A stretch of DNA of 64,000 bases from Chryseobacterium arthrosphaerae (GCF_001684965.1 NZ_MAYG01000001.1:1798001-1862000), one strand, 5' to 3'. Numbered from the stretch's first letter, positions 42,387-51,628 are shown. Translations and numbers: made by a program. The notes: generated by a model not told the origin, from the letters alone.

Positions 42387-44789
42387 TTAAGATCTCAACT
42401 CAGCGTTGAATTCTTTCTGGAAAGACTTGATCAGGGAATCCATTACTTCTGTGATCTCTTTTTCTTCCAGTGTTTTCTCTTCGTTCAGCAGCTCGAAGCT
42501 CATGGCATAAGACTTTTTGCCCTCAGGAAGATTTTTTCCTTCATACACATCGAATAAATTAATATTCTTAATGAACGGAGATTTATTCTTCTTCGCAGTC
42601 TGATAAAGGTCTTCATAGTTGACGCTTTTATCAATCAGTAAAGCAAGGTCTCTTCTGATCTTGTTGAATTTAGGGATGTCTTTGAACTTCAGTTCATTTT
42701 TAGAACGTAATTCCTGAGCATATTCCAGTTCAATTTCTGCATAGAAGCAGTCCTGATCAATATCAAAATCTTTCAGTAAAGCAGGCGCTACTTTTCCGAT
42801 TCTTACCAAAGTTTTCCCATCTGCTTCATAGGCTAATGCATCAGAGAATCTGTCATCAGATAAGGCCACTTCTTTATAATCTGCAGCAAGTCTTTCCAAA
42901 AGAACTTTTACATATGCTTTCAGGTTATAGAAGCTTACCGCAGATTTAGGCTGAAGCCAGTTTTCTGCAACATCTCTTCCTGAAACAATGACAGCCAGCT
43001 GTTTTCTTTCTTCGTACTTCTCTTTTTTGTGGTAGATCTTTCCGAATTCAAAGAATTTGATATCCTGATTCTTCCTGTTGATATTGTAAACCGTATTCTG
43101 AAGAAGGCCTTCCAATAAAGACTTTCTCATGAATGCAAGATCACCGCTTAAAGGGTTCAGCAGTTTTACCGCATCCGTTTCATCTTTTACAGACGTCAGG
43201 GAATTGTTCATGACTTCATTGAAACCAAGGCTTTGCAAAGCTCTTGCCCAACTGTTTTCCAACTCATCCTGATCGTTGGCACTCAGCTTAACAGGGGTGA
43301 ATGAAATTTTCTGCGGAGCATCGATCTTGTTATAACCGTAGATTCTTAAAATCTCTTCGATAACGTCGATTTCTCTTGTTACATCCGCTCTGTAAGCAGG
43401 AACGGAGATTTCAAAACCATTTGGAATTTCATTCAGCACCTGAATTTCCAATGCTTTTAATATTTCTTTTACTTTTTCTCTGTGAATCTTTGTTCCTAAA
43501 ATCTGTTCGATTTTTGAGAATCTCAGGATCACATAGTTATCTTCAATTTTCTTAGGATACTCTTCCAGTAATTCACCTACCAGCTTCCCTTCAGCAATTT
43601 CCTGAATCATTTTGATGGCATGAGTAATCGCTGTTCTTGTCAGATTCGGGTCTACTCCTCTTTCAAAACGGAAAGAAGCATCAGTGTTCAGGCTGTGTGC
43701 CTTCGCTCCTTTTCTCACAGCAACCGGGTTAAAGTAAGCACTTTCAAGGAATACGGTCTGGGTAGTTTCAGATACTCCTGAATTCTCACCACCGAAAACT
43801 CCGGCAATACACATCGGGTTATCTTTACCGTCTTTAATCATGATCTCAGAACCATTCAGGGTTCTTTCCACTCCATCCAGTGTAGTGAATTTGGTTCCCG
43901 GCTTTACAACGCCTACCTTCACTTTTTTATCTGCAATTTTATCTGCATCAAAAGCATGAAGCGGCTGTCCGTAACCGTGAAGAATATAGTTGGTGATATC
44001 TACAACATTATTGATCGGGCTTAATCCGATCGCTTTCAGCCTGTCTTTTAACCAGGACGGTGATTCTGCTACTTTCACTCCTTCAATCACCGCTCCGATG
44101 TATCTTGGGCATAATTCAGCATCTTCAATTTCAAGTTTGAAATCATGAGAGCCCTCGTTATTCAAAGCTTCAGAAGCTACTTTATTAAACTGGGATTTCA
44201 GTTGGTTTGTAGAAAGATAGGCATGTAAATCTCTGGCAACACCATAGTGAGACATTGCATCTGTCCTGTTGGGAGTCAGCCCGATTTCAAAAACCTCATC
44301 ATTCGTTAATTCAAAATAGTCTGCAAAGTTTTTTCCTACTTCATATCGGGTTTCATCCAAAACCATAATTCCTCCGTGATCTTCGCTAAGACCAAGCTCA
44401 TCTTCTGCACAGATCATCCCCTGGGAAACCTCCCCTCTGATTTTGGCTTCTTTAATTTCAAAAAAGTTTCCGGTTTTGTCATAGATTTTAGTTCCGACAA
44501 CGGCTACGGGAACTGTCTGTCCTGCCTCTACGTTAGGAGCTCCGCAAACAATGTTCAGTACTTTCCCGTTTCCTACGTCTACTGTTGTCTTCTTCAGTTT
44601 GTCAGCATTCGGATGTTTTTCACAGGTTAAAACTTTACCTACAACAATTCCTTCCAGGCTGCCTCTTACACTTTCAAATTTATCTATCCCTTCAACCTCT
44701 AGACCTATGTCTGTAAGGAATTCACCGATTCTTTCAGTTTTCAATTCCGTTTTTACAAAGTCTTTCAGCCAGTTGTTTGATATTTTCAT
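42387..44789 (-). CDS. pheT: Phenylalanine-tRNA ligase beta subunit
   Basis: An 800-residue subunit that pairs with PheS to charge tRNA-Phe. Domains in order: N-terminal Phe-tRNA binding start (MKISNNWLKDFVKTELKTER), an OB-fold tRNA-binding domain about residues 40-155 (VVGKVLTCEKHPNADKLKKT), the B3/B4 editing domain about 210-390 (NVVDITNYILHGYGQPLHAF), B5, and the C-terminal ferredoxin-like anticodon-binding domain (FNKIRRDLALLIDKSVNYED). Length matches the family. pheS is not in this window, which is usual in Bacteroidota. It has its own terminator. Confidence 0.97.
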   Translation of the reverse strand: MKISNNWLKDFVKTELKTERIGEFLTDIGLEVEGIDKFESVRGSLEGIVVGKVLTCEKHPNADKLKKTTVDVGNGKVLNIVCGAPNVEAGQTVPVAVVGTKIYDKTGNFFEIKEAKIRGEVSQGMICAEDELGLSEDHGGIMVLDETRYEVGKNFADYFELTNDEVFEIGLTPNRTDAMSHYGVARDLHAYLSTNQLKSQFNKVASEALNNEGSHDFKLEIEDAELCPRYIGAVIEGVKVAESPSWLKDRLKAIGLSPINNVVDITNYILHGYGQPLHAFDADKIADKKVKVGVVKPGTKFTTLDGVERTLNGSEIMIKDGKDNPMCIAGVFGGENSGVSETTQTVFLESAYFNPVAVRKGAKAHSLNTDASFRFERGVDPNLTRTAITHAIKMIQEIAEGKLVGELLEEYPKKIEDNYVILRFSKIEQILGTKIHREKVKEILKALEIQVLNEIPNGFEISVPAYRADVTREIDVIEEILRIYGYNKIDAPQKISFTPVKLSANDQDELENSWARALQSLGFNEVMNNSLTSVKDETDAVKLLNPLSGDLAFMRKSLLEGLLQNTVYNINRKNQDIKFFEFGKIYHKKEKYEERKQLAVIVSGRDVAENWLQPKSAVSFYNLKAYVKVLLERLAADYKEVALSDDRFSDALAYEADGKTLVRIGKVAPALLKDFDIDQDCFYAEIELEYAQELRSKNELKFKDIPKFNKIRRDLALLIDKSVNYEDLYQTAKKNKSPFIKNINLFDVYEGKNLPEGKKSYAMSFELLNEEKTLEEKEITEVMDSLIKSFQKEFNAELRS

Positions 44790-45064
44790 TTGCTTATCTA
44801 TCTACTTGTTTAATTCTGCAAACGAAACGAAAGGTCTCATCTGCACTATTTTTTGAAACTTTTATTTGAAATTTCACCCAACATACCGGGCGATTTTTCG
44901 AGGTACAAATGTCGTGTTTTTTTGAGAAATACAGAAATTTCAGAGCGATTTTAAGACAATTAATTTTTGTTAATTCATCTTGTGCATATAGAATAAATCA
45001 CTCCATTGCCATTCTCTGATTCAGCACAAAATACAATTCGCCAAAAGAAGCTTTAAGGTTAATT

Positions 45065-45682
45065 TTATACTACAGACAGTTTAATTACCTTTTTTAAGCT
45101 ATCAGAAAAAAGGATCAGTCCGCCCGCCATCATGATAATATCTTTCAGCACCAGACGCCCGGCACCTGATAAATAAGGGAATCCATACTGCGGCGTAGGA
45201 TAATCACCACCAAGATTGGGAACATATACCTCCGGAGTTGTGATCAGAAATGACAGGGTTACCATCGACATGAAGAAAGTTAACAAACCTCCCGCAGCTC
45301 CTATTTTAGGGAACCATATACCCAGCAGAACCATAGTACCGATCAATAGGATCACTGTTCCCAGACCATAGGAAAAGCGATATGTTCCGTTTTCTTTATG
45401 CCAGTCTATATTTTTCTTTACCACTTTCCCTTCCGGATTTTTATAAAGGGTATATTCCGAAACAAGTTTCTGATCTTCATTCAATACTTTATTTCCTGCA
45501 TTTTTATAGAAAAAACTCATTAAAGGGCTGTTGGCTACAAAGGGTACAATTCCGTCAGCTTCATATTGGTATGCTTTTAACCCGCCAATCCAGGCCATCA
45601 CAATAAAAACTGAAATTCTAAGGAAGTTAAAAAAATACGTATCGAGCTTTAATAACTGATTGTATACTCTATTGTTCTGCAT
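45065..45682 (-). CDS. DUF417 family membrane protein
   Basis: A 205-residue protein with about four membrane helices: FLRISVFIVMAWIGGLKAYQ, LGTVILLIGTMVLLGIWF, GAAGGLLTFFMSMVTLSFLI and DIIMMAGGLILFSDSL. The segments EADGIVPFVANSPLMSFFY and GAGRLVLKDI identify the DUF417 (YkgB/RclC-like) family. E. coli RclC is linked to reactive-chlorine resistance, but that role is not proven here. I use ATG 45682 because a -7 box lies within the extra N-terminal codons of the longer frame. It lies downstream of an AraC regulator that probably controls it. Confidence 0.85.
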   Translation of the reverse strand: MQNNRVYNQLLKLDTYFFNFLRISVFIVMAWIGGLKAYQYEADGIVPFVANSPLMSFFYKNAGNKVLNEDQKLVSEYTLYKNPEGKVVKKNIDWHKENGTYRFSYGLGTVILLIGTMVLLGIWFPKIGAAGGLLTFFMSMVTLSFLITTPEVYVPNLGGDYPTPQYGFPYLSGAGRLVLKDIIMMAGGLILFSDSLKKVIKLSVV

Positions 45683-45699
45683 ATGTTTACTTTTTTTAA

Positions 45700-45733
45700 C
45701 AAAGGTATCCATAGACAGAATGCTTTACCATAG
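45700..45733 (-). promoter_or_regulatory. DUF417 gene promoter with CCATAGA direct repeat
   Basis: On the minus strand, TACCTTTG (45700-45707) is a -7 box 17 bases before ATG 45682. CCATAGA occurs twice on the plus strand (45709-45715 and 45728-45734) spaced 19 bases, close to two helical turns, in the position expected for the adjacent AraC-type regulator. Confidence 0.45.
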
Positions 45734-45746
45734 ATATTTGAGGACA

Positions 45747-46577
45747 TTACATGGACATTTTCGCCACAATGGAAATCCCGACCTTCTCCCTGTAATTCCT
45801 GGGAGAACACCCCACTGCTTTTTTGAAATACCTGCTGAAATAAAATTCATCAGAGAATCCCAGCTCCGAAGCAATTTCTTTTACGGAGCGATACGTAAGG
45901 TGAAGAAGTTTTTTAGCTTCCAGGATAATTCTTTCATTGATCAGCTGGGTAGGTGTTTTAGAAAACTCTTTCTTTACAGCTTTACTTAGGGTGTTATTGG
46001 TTATATTAAGTTTATCACTGTAAAATGCAAGTTCTTTTTCACTTTTAAAATGGATCTCCAGTAATTTCTGAAATTCAGCAGCATTTTTATTAGGCAGTTT
46101 ATCATGAGATACCGTATCATTCCCGGGACTGCTTTTCTGTTTACTGCCAATAGCAAGGATCAGCTGTATATAGGTCTTAATAATGGATTCGGAAAACGGG
46201 TGCTTTTCTGATTTTTCTTTTTTGATGTGGTTAAAAAGTTCCAGAATATATTCATAATTTTCTTTTGTAAGGGCTACTCCCGGATTTAAATAGATGTTAT
46301 TGAAAAGCAAACCGTTACAGGCTACTTCTTCTTTATGGTATTCTATACAGTAAAAATCACCGTGAAAGAACAGCACATTGACATTTTCATCAGTTTCCGG
46401 AATCAGTTTCAGCTTCTGATAAGGAGCAAGAAATAAAATAGTATGTCCAGAGTAGGCATAATTGATATCATCCACGCAAAAAACACCGGAACCTTTCCAT
46501 AGAACAACACGATAGTTTTCAGTCACAGATTCTGAAGAAAAATATGAAATGGAAGGGGTCTCTATTCTTATTTCCAT
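45747..46577 (-). CDS. AraC family transcriptional regulator
   Basis: A 276-residue regulator with an N-terminal cupin-like sensing domain (residues about 10-110, YRVVLWKGSGVFCVDDINYA) and a C-terminal double HTH: LAFYSDKLNITNNTLSKAVK and the second helix pair VKEIASELGFSDEFYFSRYF. The gene is 34 bases upstream of the DUF417 gene's upstream region on the same strand, and a direct repeat in that promoter suggests direct control. The ligand is unknown. Confidence 0.92.
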   Translation of the reverse strand: MEIRIETPSISYFSSESVTENYRVVLWKGSGVFCVDDINYAYSGHTILFLAPYQKLKLIPETDENVNVLFFHGDFYCIEYHKEEVACNGLLFNNIYLNPGVALTKENYEYILELFNHIKKEKSEKHPFSESIIKTYIQLILAIGSKQKSSPGNDTVSHDKLPNKNAAEFQKLLEIHFKSEKELAFYSDKLNITNNTLSKAVKKEFSKTPTQLINERIILEAKKLLHLTYRSVKEIASELGFSDEFYFSRYFKKAVGCSPRNYREKVGISIVAKMSM

Positions 46578-46670
46578 GATTTACAAAGTATTTCTGAAAG
46601 ATTGAAACAAAAATCGGAAAATATAATGTATAAAATCAGAGTTATCTGCGTTTCTTAACCCCGTATTTTT

Positions 46671-47504
46671 TTAATATCCTTTTGAATACGTTTTTTTCTC
46701 AACCAAAAATTCTGCTTTAGTTCCATTACCTGTTCTGAAAAGGGTCTTTAGGGTTTCCCTGTATTTCTCTTCTTCTACTCTGGGAAGGTAGCATACAAAA
46801 TGTAAATGCGGACCTTTGCTCCAGCCTGTATTTCCGCTCAACCCGATCATATCTCCTTTCTTTACCTGATCTCCAATATTTACTTTAATTCCGTTTTGCT
46901 TTAAATGATAATATTGGGCAAAAGTTCCGTCCGGATGTAAAATGGTAATATAATTCGCCTGATCAATGCAGTTTCTTGTAGGGCAGCCTTTATTATTATG
47001 GCTTACAAAGTCTACCACTACTCCTTCCCTGGCAGCAATTATTTCAGTTCCTTCCGGCATGGAAAAATCTACAGAGTTTTCATTTTGATGGGAAAAGCTG
47101 CCATTATATCCCTGATAGACGTTAAAAGACTTCCCTTTTCTGAAAGGCAGGTCATATTGGTACTCTTTATGATAATTTTTCAGTGTGACATCACCGATGT
47201 ACATTACATATCCCGGAACCTTTTTCACTTTCCATCCTTTTGTCTTATCGTCAACCACAAAATAAGCTATCGTATTCTTTTTGGATTGCGCAGAAACTAC
47301 CTGTATCTTTTTAAAGAGTACAGGAATCTTCATATTTTCAACTTCCGGAGAGCCTGAAAATACCAATGACATCGGATAGGTCTCCAGGTTATCTGCATAA
47401 AGGGTTAAAGTATCGCCTTTTTTCTCGTGATATATTCTGATATTTTTCTGGGAAAGCAGAGTAATAAACTGTAATAATAAACCGGCTATCAATATTTTTT
47501 TCAT
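46671..47504 (-). CDS. Exported M23 family metallopeptidase
   Basis: A 277-residue protein with a signal peptide (MKKILIAGLLLQFITLLSQ). The N-terminal half is beta-rich (residues about 20-130). The LytM domain follows, with the zinc His and Asp in SHQNENSVDFSMPEGTEI near residue 150 and the second motif GPHLHFVCYLP near residue 245. Conserved AAREGVVVDF and GDMIGLSGNTGWSKG are present. Expected to cut peptidoglycan peptides or a secreted peptide. It lies downstream of dnaN, separated from it by a terminator. Confidence 0.9.
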   Translation of the reverse strand: MKKILIAGLLLQFITLLSQKNIRIYHEKKGDTLTLYADNLETYPMSLVFSGSPEVENMKIPVLFKKIQVVSAQSKKNTIAYFVVDDKTKGWKVKKVPGYVMYIGDVTLKNYHKEYQYDLPFRKGKSFNVYQGYNGSFSHQNENSVDFSMPEGTEIIAAREGVVVDFVSHNNKGCPTRNCIDQANYITILHPDGTFAQYYHLKQNGIKVNIGDQVKKGDMIGLSGNTGWSKGPHLHFVCYLPRVEEEKYRETLKTLFRTGNGTKAEFLVEKKTYSKGY

Positions 47505-47512
47505 ACTATCAA

Positions 47513-47547
47513 CATAAAAAAGAGGCTTTGAATTTCAAAACCTCTTT
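47513..47547 (-). terminator. Terminator of dnaN
   Basis: AAAGAGG (47519-47525) and CCTCTTT (47541-47547), with further pairing of the inner TTTG/CAAA, followed by TTTTTT on the minus strand. Confidence 0.78.
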
Positions 47548-47568
47548 ATATGATATTCTTTTTTTGTA

Positions 47569-48699
47569 TTACAACCCGATTACCGGCATTGATAACATTA
47601 AGATATTTTCATTTTCTTCAAGACCGTCAAGAGGCTCAATGATCCCCGGTCTGTTAGGCTGAGACATTTTCATGGTGATATCATCAGAACCCAGGATCGT
47701 CAGCATTTCAGTTAAGAATTTTGAACTGAACCCGATATTGATATCTTCTCCGTTATAGTCACAAGGAATCTGCATGTCTGCTTTGTTTGCATATTCAGTA
47801 TCTTCTGCATGAAGGTGAAGAATATTTCCTGAAAGCTTGAATCTCACCTGATTGGTAGATTTATTTGACATGATAGATGCTCTTTTGATCGCTCCCAACA
47901 GAAGGTTTCTGTTGATGGTCAGTACATTTGGATTTTCTTTAGGAATTACCGCAGTATAGTTCGGATATTTCCCATCGATTAATCTACAGATCCAGATATG
48001 TTTACCGAAAGTAAATTTAGCCATATTCTCATTGAAGTCGATTTTCACGTCTTCATTAGAGCTTGCCAGGATATTTTTGAAAATATTCAAAGGTTTTTTT
48101 GGCATGATAAATTCCATTGGCTCAGCATTCATAAGATCTGCTCTTTTGTATACCACGAGTCTGTGGGAGTCTGTAGAAACGAAATTGGTTTCATTTTCTC
48201 CAAACTGGAACAGAACACCTGTCATTACCGGGCGAAGAGAGTCGTTACTCGTTGCAAAAAGAGTGTTGGTAAGTGCTTCTGACAATACTCCTGCCGGCAT
48301 GGTCACGCTTTGTGAAGCATCGAACTCAGGCAGTTCCGGATAGTCGTCCGCATTATCTAATGCTACTGCGAAATTGTCTTTTTCATCTAAAATCTCAAGC
48401 TGGCTTCCGGTTCCTTCTGCATTGTCTTTTACAACAAATGTCAGAGGCTGTTCACCATAGGTCTTGATAAAATCCTGAAAAATTTTAGCAGGAACCGCAA
48501 ATTTACCTGAGTCATCAGACTTCACTTCCAAAGAAGTAACAAGAGTCGTCTCGCCGTCAGATGCTGTAATGGTAACATTATTTCCGTCTAGTTCAAAAAG
48601 ATAGTTTTCTAAAATAGGTCTCGATTGAGAGCTTGATATTACGCCACTTACAGTTTGCAAAGCCTTCTGCAGTTCACCACTTGAAATAATAAATTTCAT
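47569..48699 (-). CDS. dnaN: DNA polymerase III beta sliding clamp
   Basis: A 376-residue clamp that encircles DNA and tethers polymerase III. The N-terminal MKFIISSGELQKALQTVSGV and SSQSRPILENYLFEL, and the three-domain repeat with PVMTGVLFQF, TDSHRLVVYKRA and YPNYTAVIPKENP, are typical. The protein ends LSMPVIGL where many homologues end in MPMRL. No dnaA or recF is nearby, so this is not an origin region by gene order. A -7 box (minus TATATTTG) lies 22 bases upstream. Confidence 0.97.
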   Translation of the reverse strand: MKFIISSGELQKALQTVSGVISSSQSRPILENYLFELDGNNVTITASDGETTLVTSLEVKSDDSGKFAVPAKIFQDFIKTYGEQPLTFVVKDNAEGTGSQLEILDEKDNFAVALDNADDYPELPEFDASQSVTMPAGVLSEALTNTLFATSNDSLRPVMTGVLFQFGENETNFVSTDSHRLVVYKRADLMNAEPMEFIMPKKPLNIFKNILASSNEDVKIDFNENMAKFTFGKHIWICRLIDGKYPNYTAVIPKENPNVLTINRNLLLGAIKRASIMSNKSTNQVRFKLSGNILHLHAEDTEYANKADMQIPCDYNGEDINIGFSSKFLTEMLTILGSDDITMKMSQPNRPGIIEPLDGLEENENILMLSMPVIGL

Positions 48700-48721
48700 A
48701 GATTTATAAAATAAGTTTCTA

Positions 48722-48729
48722 CAAATATA
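48722..48729 (-). promoter_or_regulatory. -7 box of dnaN
   Basis: The minus strand reads TATATTTG, an exact TAnnTTTG match, 22 bases before the dnaN start. No TTTG at 19 bases upstream. Confidence 0.5.
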
Positions 48730-48928
48730 ATAAATACATACAATAAAGAAAAGAATAATCCGGAGGAGTTTTTAACAAACATCATCAACCTGTTTTCAGA
48801 GTGGAAGTTATGGTCAGATTTCTCAGCCTTTTATTTTGTTTAAAAAAATACGTCTATAAATTACTCTCTCTTCTTAATCTTATATTTCAAATATAGCAGA
48901 TAAAAAATTATAATCAAAATACAAAACC

Positions 48929-48936
48929 TATCTTTG
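48929..48936 (+). promoter_or_regulatory. -7 box of the lipid kinase gene
   Basis: TATCTTTG lies 19 bases before the start codon of the diacylglycerol kinase-like gene. Confidence 0.45.
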
Positions 48937-48955
48937 TGATAAAAGTTTAACAATA

Positions 48956-49312
48956 ATGCAAAAACCTCCGCTCCATAAAAGTTTTCTGAATGCATTCCGG
49001 GGTGTTTTGGCCATGATAAAAACGGAAAGGAATTTTCAGATTGAGCTTGCAGCCTTCTTTATCAACCTCTTTCTTATTTTTTATTTTAATCTTTCCGGAA
49101 CTGATGCTGCGCTGATTCTTCTGGTTTCAGCTGCTGTTTTAAGTGCTGAGATTTTCAATACCGCCATTGAAAGAATCTGTGACCTCATTCAGCCTGATTT
49201 TGATCCGAGAATCGGGTTCATTAAAGATATTTCTGCCGGAGCTGTAATTCTGATGGCTATTGCTGCCGTTATTATTGGAGTTATCATTTATCCGAAGTAT
49301 ATTTTCAGCTGA
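48956..49312 (+). CDS. Diacylglycerol/undecaprenol kinase family protein
   Basis: A 118-residue inner-membrane kinase of the DgkA family. Conserved residues appear in IKTERNFQIELAAF and in the family signature SAEIFNTAIERICDLIQPDFD near residue 60-80. Three membrane helices fit LFLIFYFNL, DAALILLVSAAVLS and VILMAIAAVIIGVIIY. In Gram-positives the enzyme phosphorylates undecaprenol and in proteobacteria diacylglycerol; which applies here is not clear. Its -7 box is close and the gene appears to be transcribed alone, divergent from dnaN. Confidence 0.9.
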   Translation: MQKPPLHKSFLNAFRGVLAMIKTERNFQIELAAFFINLFLIFYFNLSGTDAALILLVSAAVLSAEIFNTAIERICDLIQPDFDPRIGFIKDISAGAVILMAIAAVIIGVIIYPKYIFS

Positions 49313-49419
49313 TTATGACAGCAATACGAAGTCTTATTTTTTCTTAATTTTTTTATAAAACTTAACAAATAAACCGGATAATTTGATAATTTTCATTAAG
49401 TTCGCCAAAAATTAATTTT

Positions 49420-49881
49420 ATGAAAAAGTTTTTAGTAGGAATCTTAGCAGCAGGGGCTCTTTCATCATGCAGTACGGGAGATGATAATTTGCCTGACTAT
49501 AACGATATTCCGGACTACAGCAACTCCATTATAGTTGGAACGTGGAAAATACAAACTCAGTATCAGATTTCAGGGAAAGACAAGACGACTGTGATCAGTG
49601 AGACTCTTCCTGATGACTGTAAGAAAAAAAGTACTTATGAATTCAAGAATGACGGTAAGTATGCAATGATCGATTACAATACGGTGAACTCTAATTGTGA
49701 GAAAACAGAAATGACCTCATCTTATCAATATGATCCGGTGACGATGAAGCTTACGATCAACAACATTGAAAATTCAGTTTTAGAGCTTTCTTCCAGTAAA
49801 CTTACATATTTAGCTCCTGTCAATCAGGATTTCAATGCTGATGGGGTGAATGACTACATCAAATATGTTTATTTCAAGTAA
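49420..49881 (+). CDS. Lipocalin-like lipoprotein
   Basis: A 153-residue lipoprotein: MKKFLVGILAAGALSSC with lipobox LSSC. After an Asp/Tyr-rich spacer (DNLPDYNDIPDYSNS), a lipocalin-like domain begins with VGTWKIQTQYQ, followed by TYEFKNDGKYAMID and SYQYDPVTMKLTINN. Two cysteines (DDCKKK, SNCEKT) may form a disulfide. Similar proteins are widespread in Bacteroidota as 'lipocalin family protein' without assigned ligand. It ends with a clear terminator. Confidence 0.85.
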   Translation: MKKFLVGILAAGALSSCSTGDDNLPDYNDIPDYSNSIIVGTWKIQTQYQISGKDKTTVISETLPDDCKKKSTYEFKNDGKYAMIDYNTVNSNCEKTEMTSSYQYDPVTMKLTINNIENSVLELSSSKLTYLAPVNQDFNADGVNDYIKYVYFK

Positions 49882-49902
49882 ATACTTTTATTAAAAATAC
49901 AC

Positions 49903-49940
49903 AAAGCCTGCTTATCATTTTCTGACAGCAGGCTTTTTTA
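49903..49940 (+). terminator. Terminator of the lipocalin-like gene
   Basis: A 10-bp stem AAAGCCTGCT / AGCAGGCTTT with a 14-base loop and a run of T after it. Confidence 0.85.
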
Positions 49941-50019
49941 TTGAAGAATGTAAGAAAAATATAGACGCAGAAGCAGTTCATTACAACTCTGACTTTAATA
50001 GTTAAGGTTAACTGACCTT

Positions 50020-50478
50020 TTACTCTACAGCAATTAAAATATCTACCTCCGCCTCTGACGGATTCCGGGCTTTCTCTCCGTAAATTTCAAAATCCGCTGT
50101 AAATACCCGCCCCAGATCCATATTCCAGATCTTATTCCATTCATTGATGACCAAACCTTCAGCTAGATTTCCTTTTGGAGTAAACCTGATATAATTTCCT
50201 CCTTCAAAAGATTTCCCCACCATTCCTTCAGGAATATGATCAAGATTTTCCACTTTACAGCCGAGCACTGTAGTATAGGGCTTCGTATGATCTTTCTCGT
50301 AATCCGTATAAATGGAATAGACCACAGTATCAATCTTATTGGGAATGGCATTCAGAATGTCTTCGCTCATAAATTTTTCCCAAAGTACCGGGATATCTTT
50401 TGCTGCCTGGTTATTTTCATTGGTTGTTCTTACTGCAATTCCAATGACCTTAAAAGGTTCCACTTTCATGTTATTCAT
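50020..50478 (-). CDS. GyrI-like effector-binding domain protein
   Basis: A 152-residue soluble protein consisting of a single GyrI-like/SOUL-like small-molecule-binding domain. It begins VEPFKVIGIAVRTTNENN, has IPVLWEKFMSEDILNAIPNK, YSIYTDYEKDHTKPYTTVLG and ends with GEKARNPSEAEVDILIAVE, matching stand-alone versions of the AraC effector-binding domain. It has no DNA-binding part. Some such proteins hydrolyse or sequester compounds, so it may be a drug-binding protein (inference). Monocistronic. Confidence 0.88.
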   Translation of the reverse strand: MNNMKVEPFKVIGIAVRTTNENNQAAKDIPVLWEKFMSEDILNAIPNKIDTVVYSIYTDYEKDHTKPYTTVLGCKVENLDHIPEGMVGKSFEGGNYIRFTPKGNLAEGLVINEWNKIWNMDLGRVFTADFEIYGEKARNPSEAEVDILIAVE

Positions 50479-50674
50479 TGTCTGATCTTTTGTTGTCCGG
50501 CAAATATAGGCTCCTGTTGTGACAAGTGTATGTCAGCAGCCGTTTTTTAATTCTGCCGGAGAGCGAAATTATTTTTTTCCTTAATTTAATTATAAATTGA
50601 TAATATTTTACAATATTAATTTAATTTTTTAGAAAATTTTATTTATCACATCTAAATGATATATAAAAAATCAA

Positions 50675-50682
50675 TATATTTG
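50675..50682 (+). promoter_or_regulatory. -7 box of the two-gene secreted protein unit
   Basis: TATATTTG lies 26 bases before the start codon at 50709. No TTTG -33 at 19 bases was found. Confidence 0.5.
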
Positions 50683-50708
50683 TTGAAATCCAATAATAAT
50701 TTTTATAT

Positions 50709-51092
50709 ATGAAAAGCAAACTATTGTATGTGCTCATGCTGGCTCTGTTCATTTCGTGTAATACTGAAGGTACAGCACTCAACATGAGTGAGCAAAAAAA
50801 GAGTGAAGAGGTTTTAAATTTTGAAAAATCAATAAAAAGTCTTTCGCTTCCCGAAAACCGTGCCACTCCTGAGGAAATGAGAAATCAGAAGTCTCTTGAG
50901 CTCAGTGACCGCCGCAAGGATATTCTTATACCCTCCGCTTTGGAACTGATCAAATCTACAGGAGTTTCGAATAAAGAAATTACCAAAAATACACAGGGAG
51001 ACCGGGACAAGATCCTTACCTGGGCTGTAAAGATCTACAATGAAAAGATCAACAAAATCAATCAAGTCAACCACGTCATTCAAAACAATTAA
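50709..51092 (+). CDS. Small lipoprotein of unknown function
   Basis: A 127-residue protein: a lipoprotein-like signal MKSKLLYVLMLALFISC followed by a helical, charged mature part (KSEEVLNFEKSIKSLSLPEN, DRDKILTWAVKIYNEK). No domain recognised. It is followed after 2 bases by a second exported protein gene, so the two should work together. A -7 box precedes it. The helical region and Asn-rich end resemble small putative anchoring or immunity-like proteins, but there is no firm basis for either. Confidence 0.75.
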   Translation: MKSKLLYVLMLALFISCNTEGTALNMSEQKKSEEVLNFEKSIKSLSLPENRATPEEMRNQKSLELSDRRKDILIPSALELIKSTGVSNKEITKNTQGDRDKILTWAVKIYNEKINKINQVNHVIQNN

Positions 51093-51094
51093 TC

Positions 51095-51628
51095 ATGAAA
51101 AAGATATTTACCGCTATTTTTGGTGTATGCATTGCCACTGTTTCTTTTGCTCAAAATAATTATGGAAACATGCATGTATTCAACGATGACAGTTACCACA
51201 AACTGAATCTTGAATTTACTGTTTTCACAGAAAACCCATCCGCATGCGGCAATGGAATGCAGGCGATGGATGTAGTAAAACTTCCGCCGGGAGCCAAAAC
51301 TATGTATACTACGTTTGCTGCCAGTATGTCTACAGCCAATCCGCCACATCCTTTTCCTATTGATATGTGGTCCGGTGGTCCTGGTGACCAGATTCCGCCG
51401 GCTATTTCCAATACTCATGGATGGGGCTATATCAAGTTTCAGCTTACAGAAGCTCCGTATGTACCGGGAACAATGACTCCGACATTAGGAGGTTCAGTAG
51501 GATTTTATCCCAGCTGCAGCGGTGTACCTTCCAGTATAAACGGTACCGCCACACAGAATGGCGTCGGTTATGCGTTTAAGGCCGAAGCCTTTACTGTAGG
51601 AGGTGATCTGTGGGTTCACGTCTGGTAA
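51095..51628 (+). CDS. Small secreted protein of unknown function
   Basis: A 177-residue exported protein with signal MKKIFTAIFGVCIATVSFAQ. The mature part is Gly/Pro/aromatic-rich and beta-like (YGNMHVFNDDSYHKLNLEFT, PHPFPIDMWSGGPGDQIPP, GGDLWVHVW) with few charged residues and three cysteines. No known domain, and no T9SS sorting domain. It is expressed with the upstream lipoprotein gene, and the ATG follows the stop of that gene by two bases. A secreted factor with a lipoprotein partner is possible (inference). Confidence 0.78.
   Translation: MKKIFTAIFGVCIATVSFAQNNYGNMHVFNDDSYHKLNLEFTVFTENPSACGNGMQAMDVVKLPPGAKTMYTTFAASMSTANPPHPFPIDMWSGGPGDQIPPAISNTHGWGYIKFQLTEAPYVPGTMTPTLGGSVGFYPSCSGVPSSINGTATQNGVGYAFKAEAFTVGGDLWVHVW

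Noticed and set aside
47569..48699. dnaN as a sign of the replication origin
   Set aside because: dnaA, recF and gyrB are not adjacent and no DnaA-box cluster was seen nearby.
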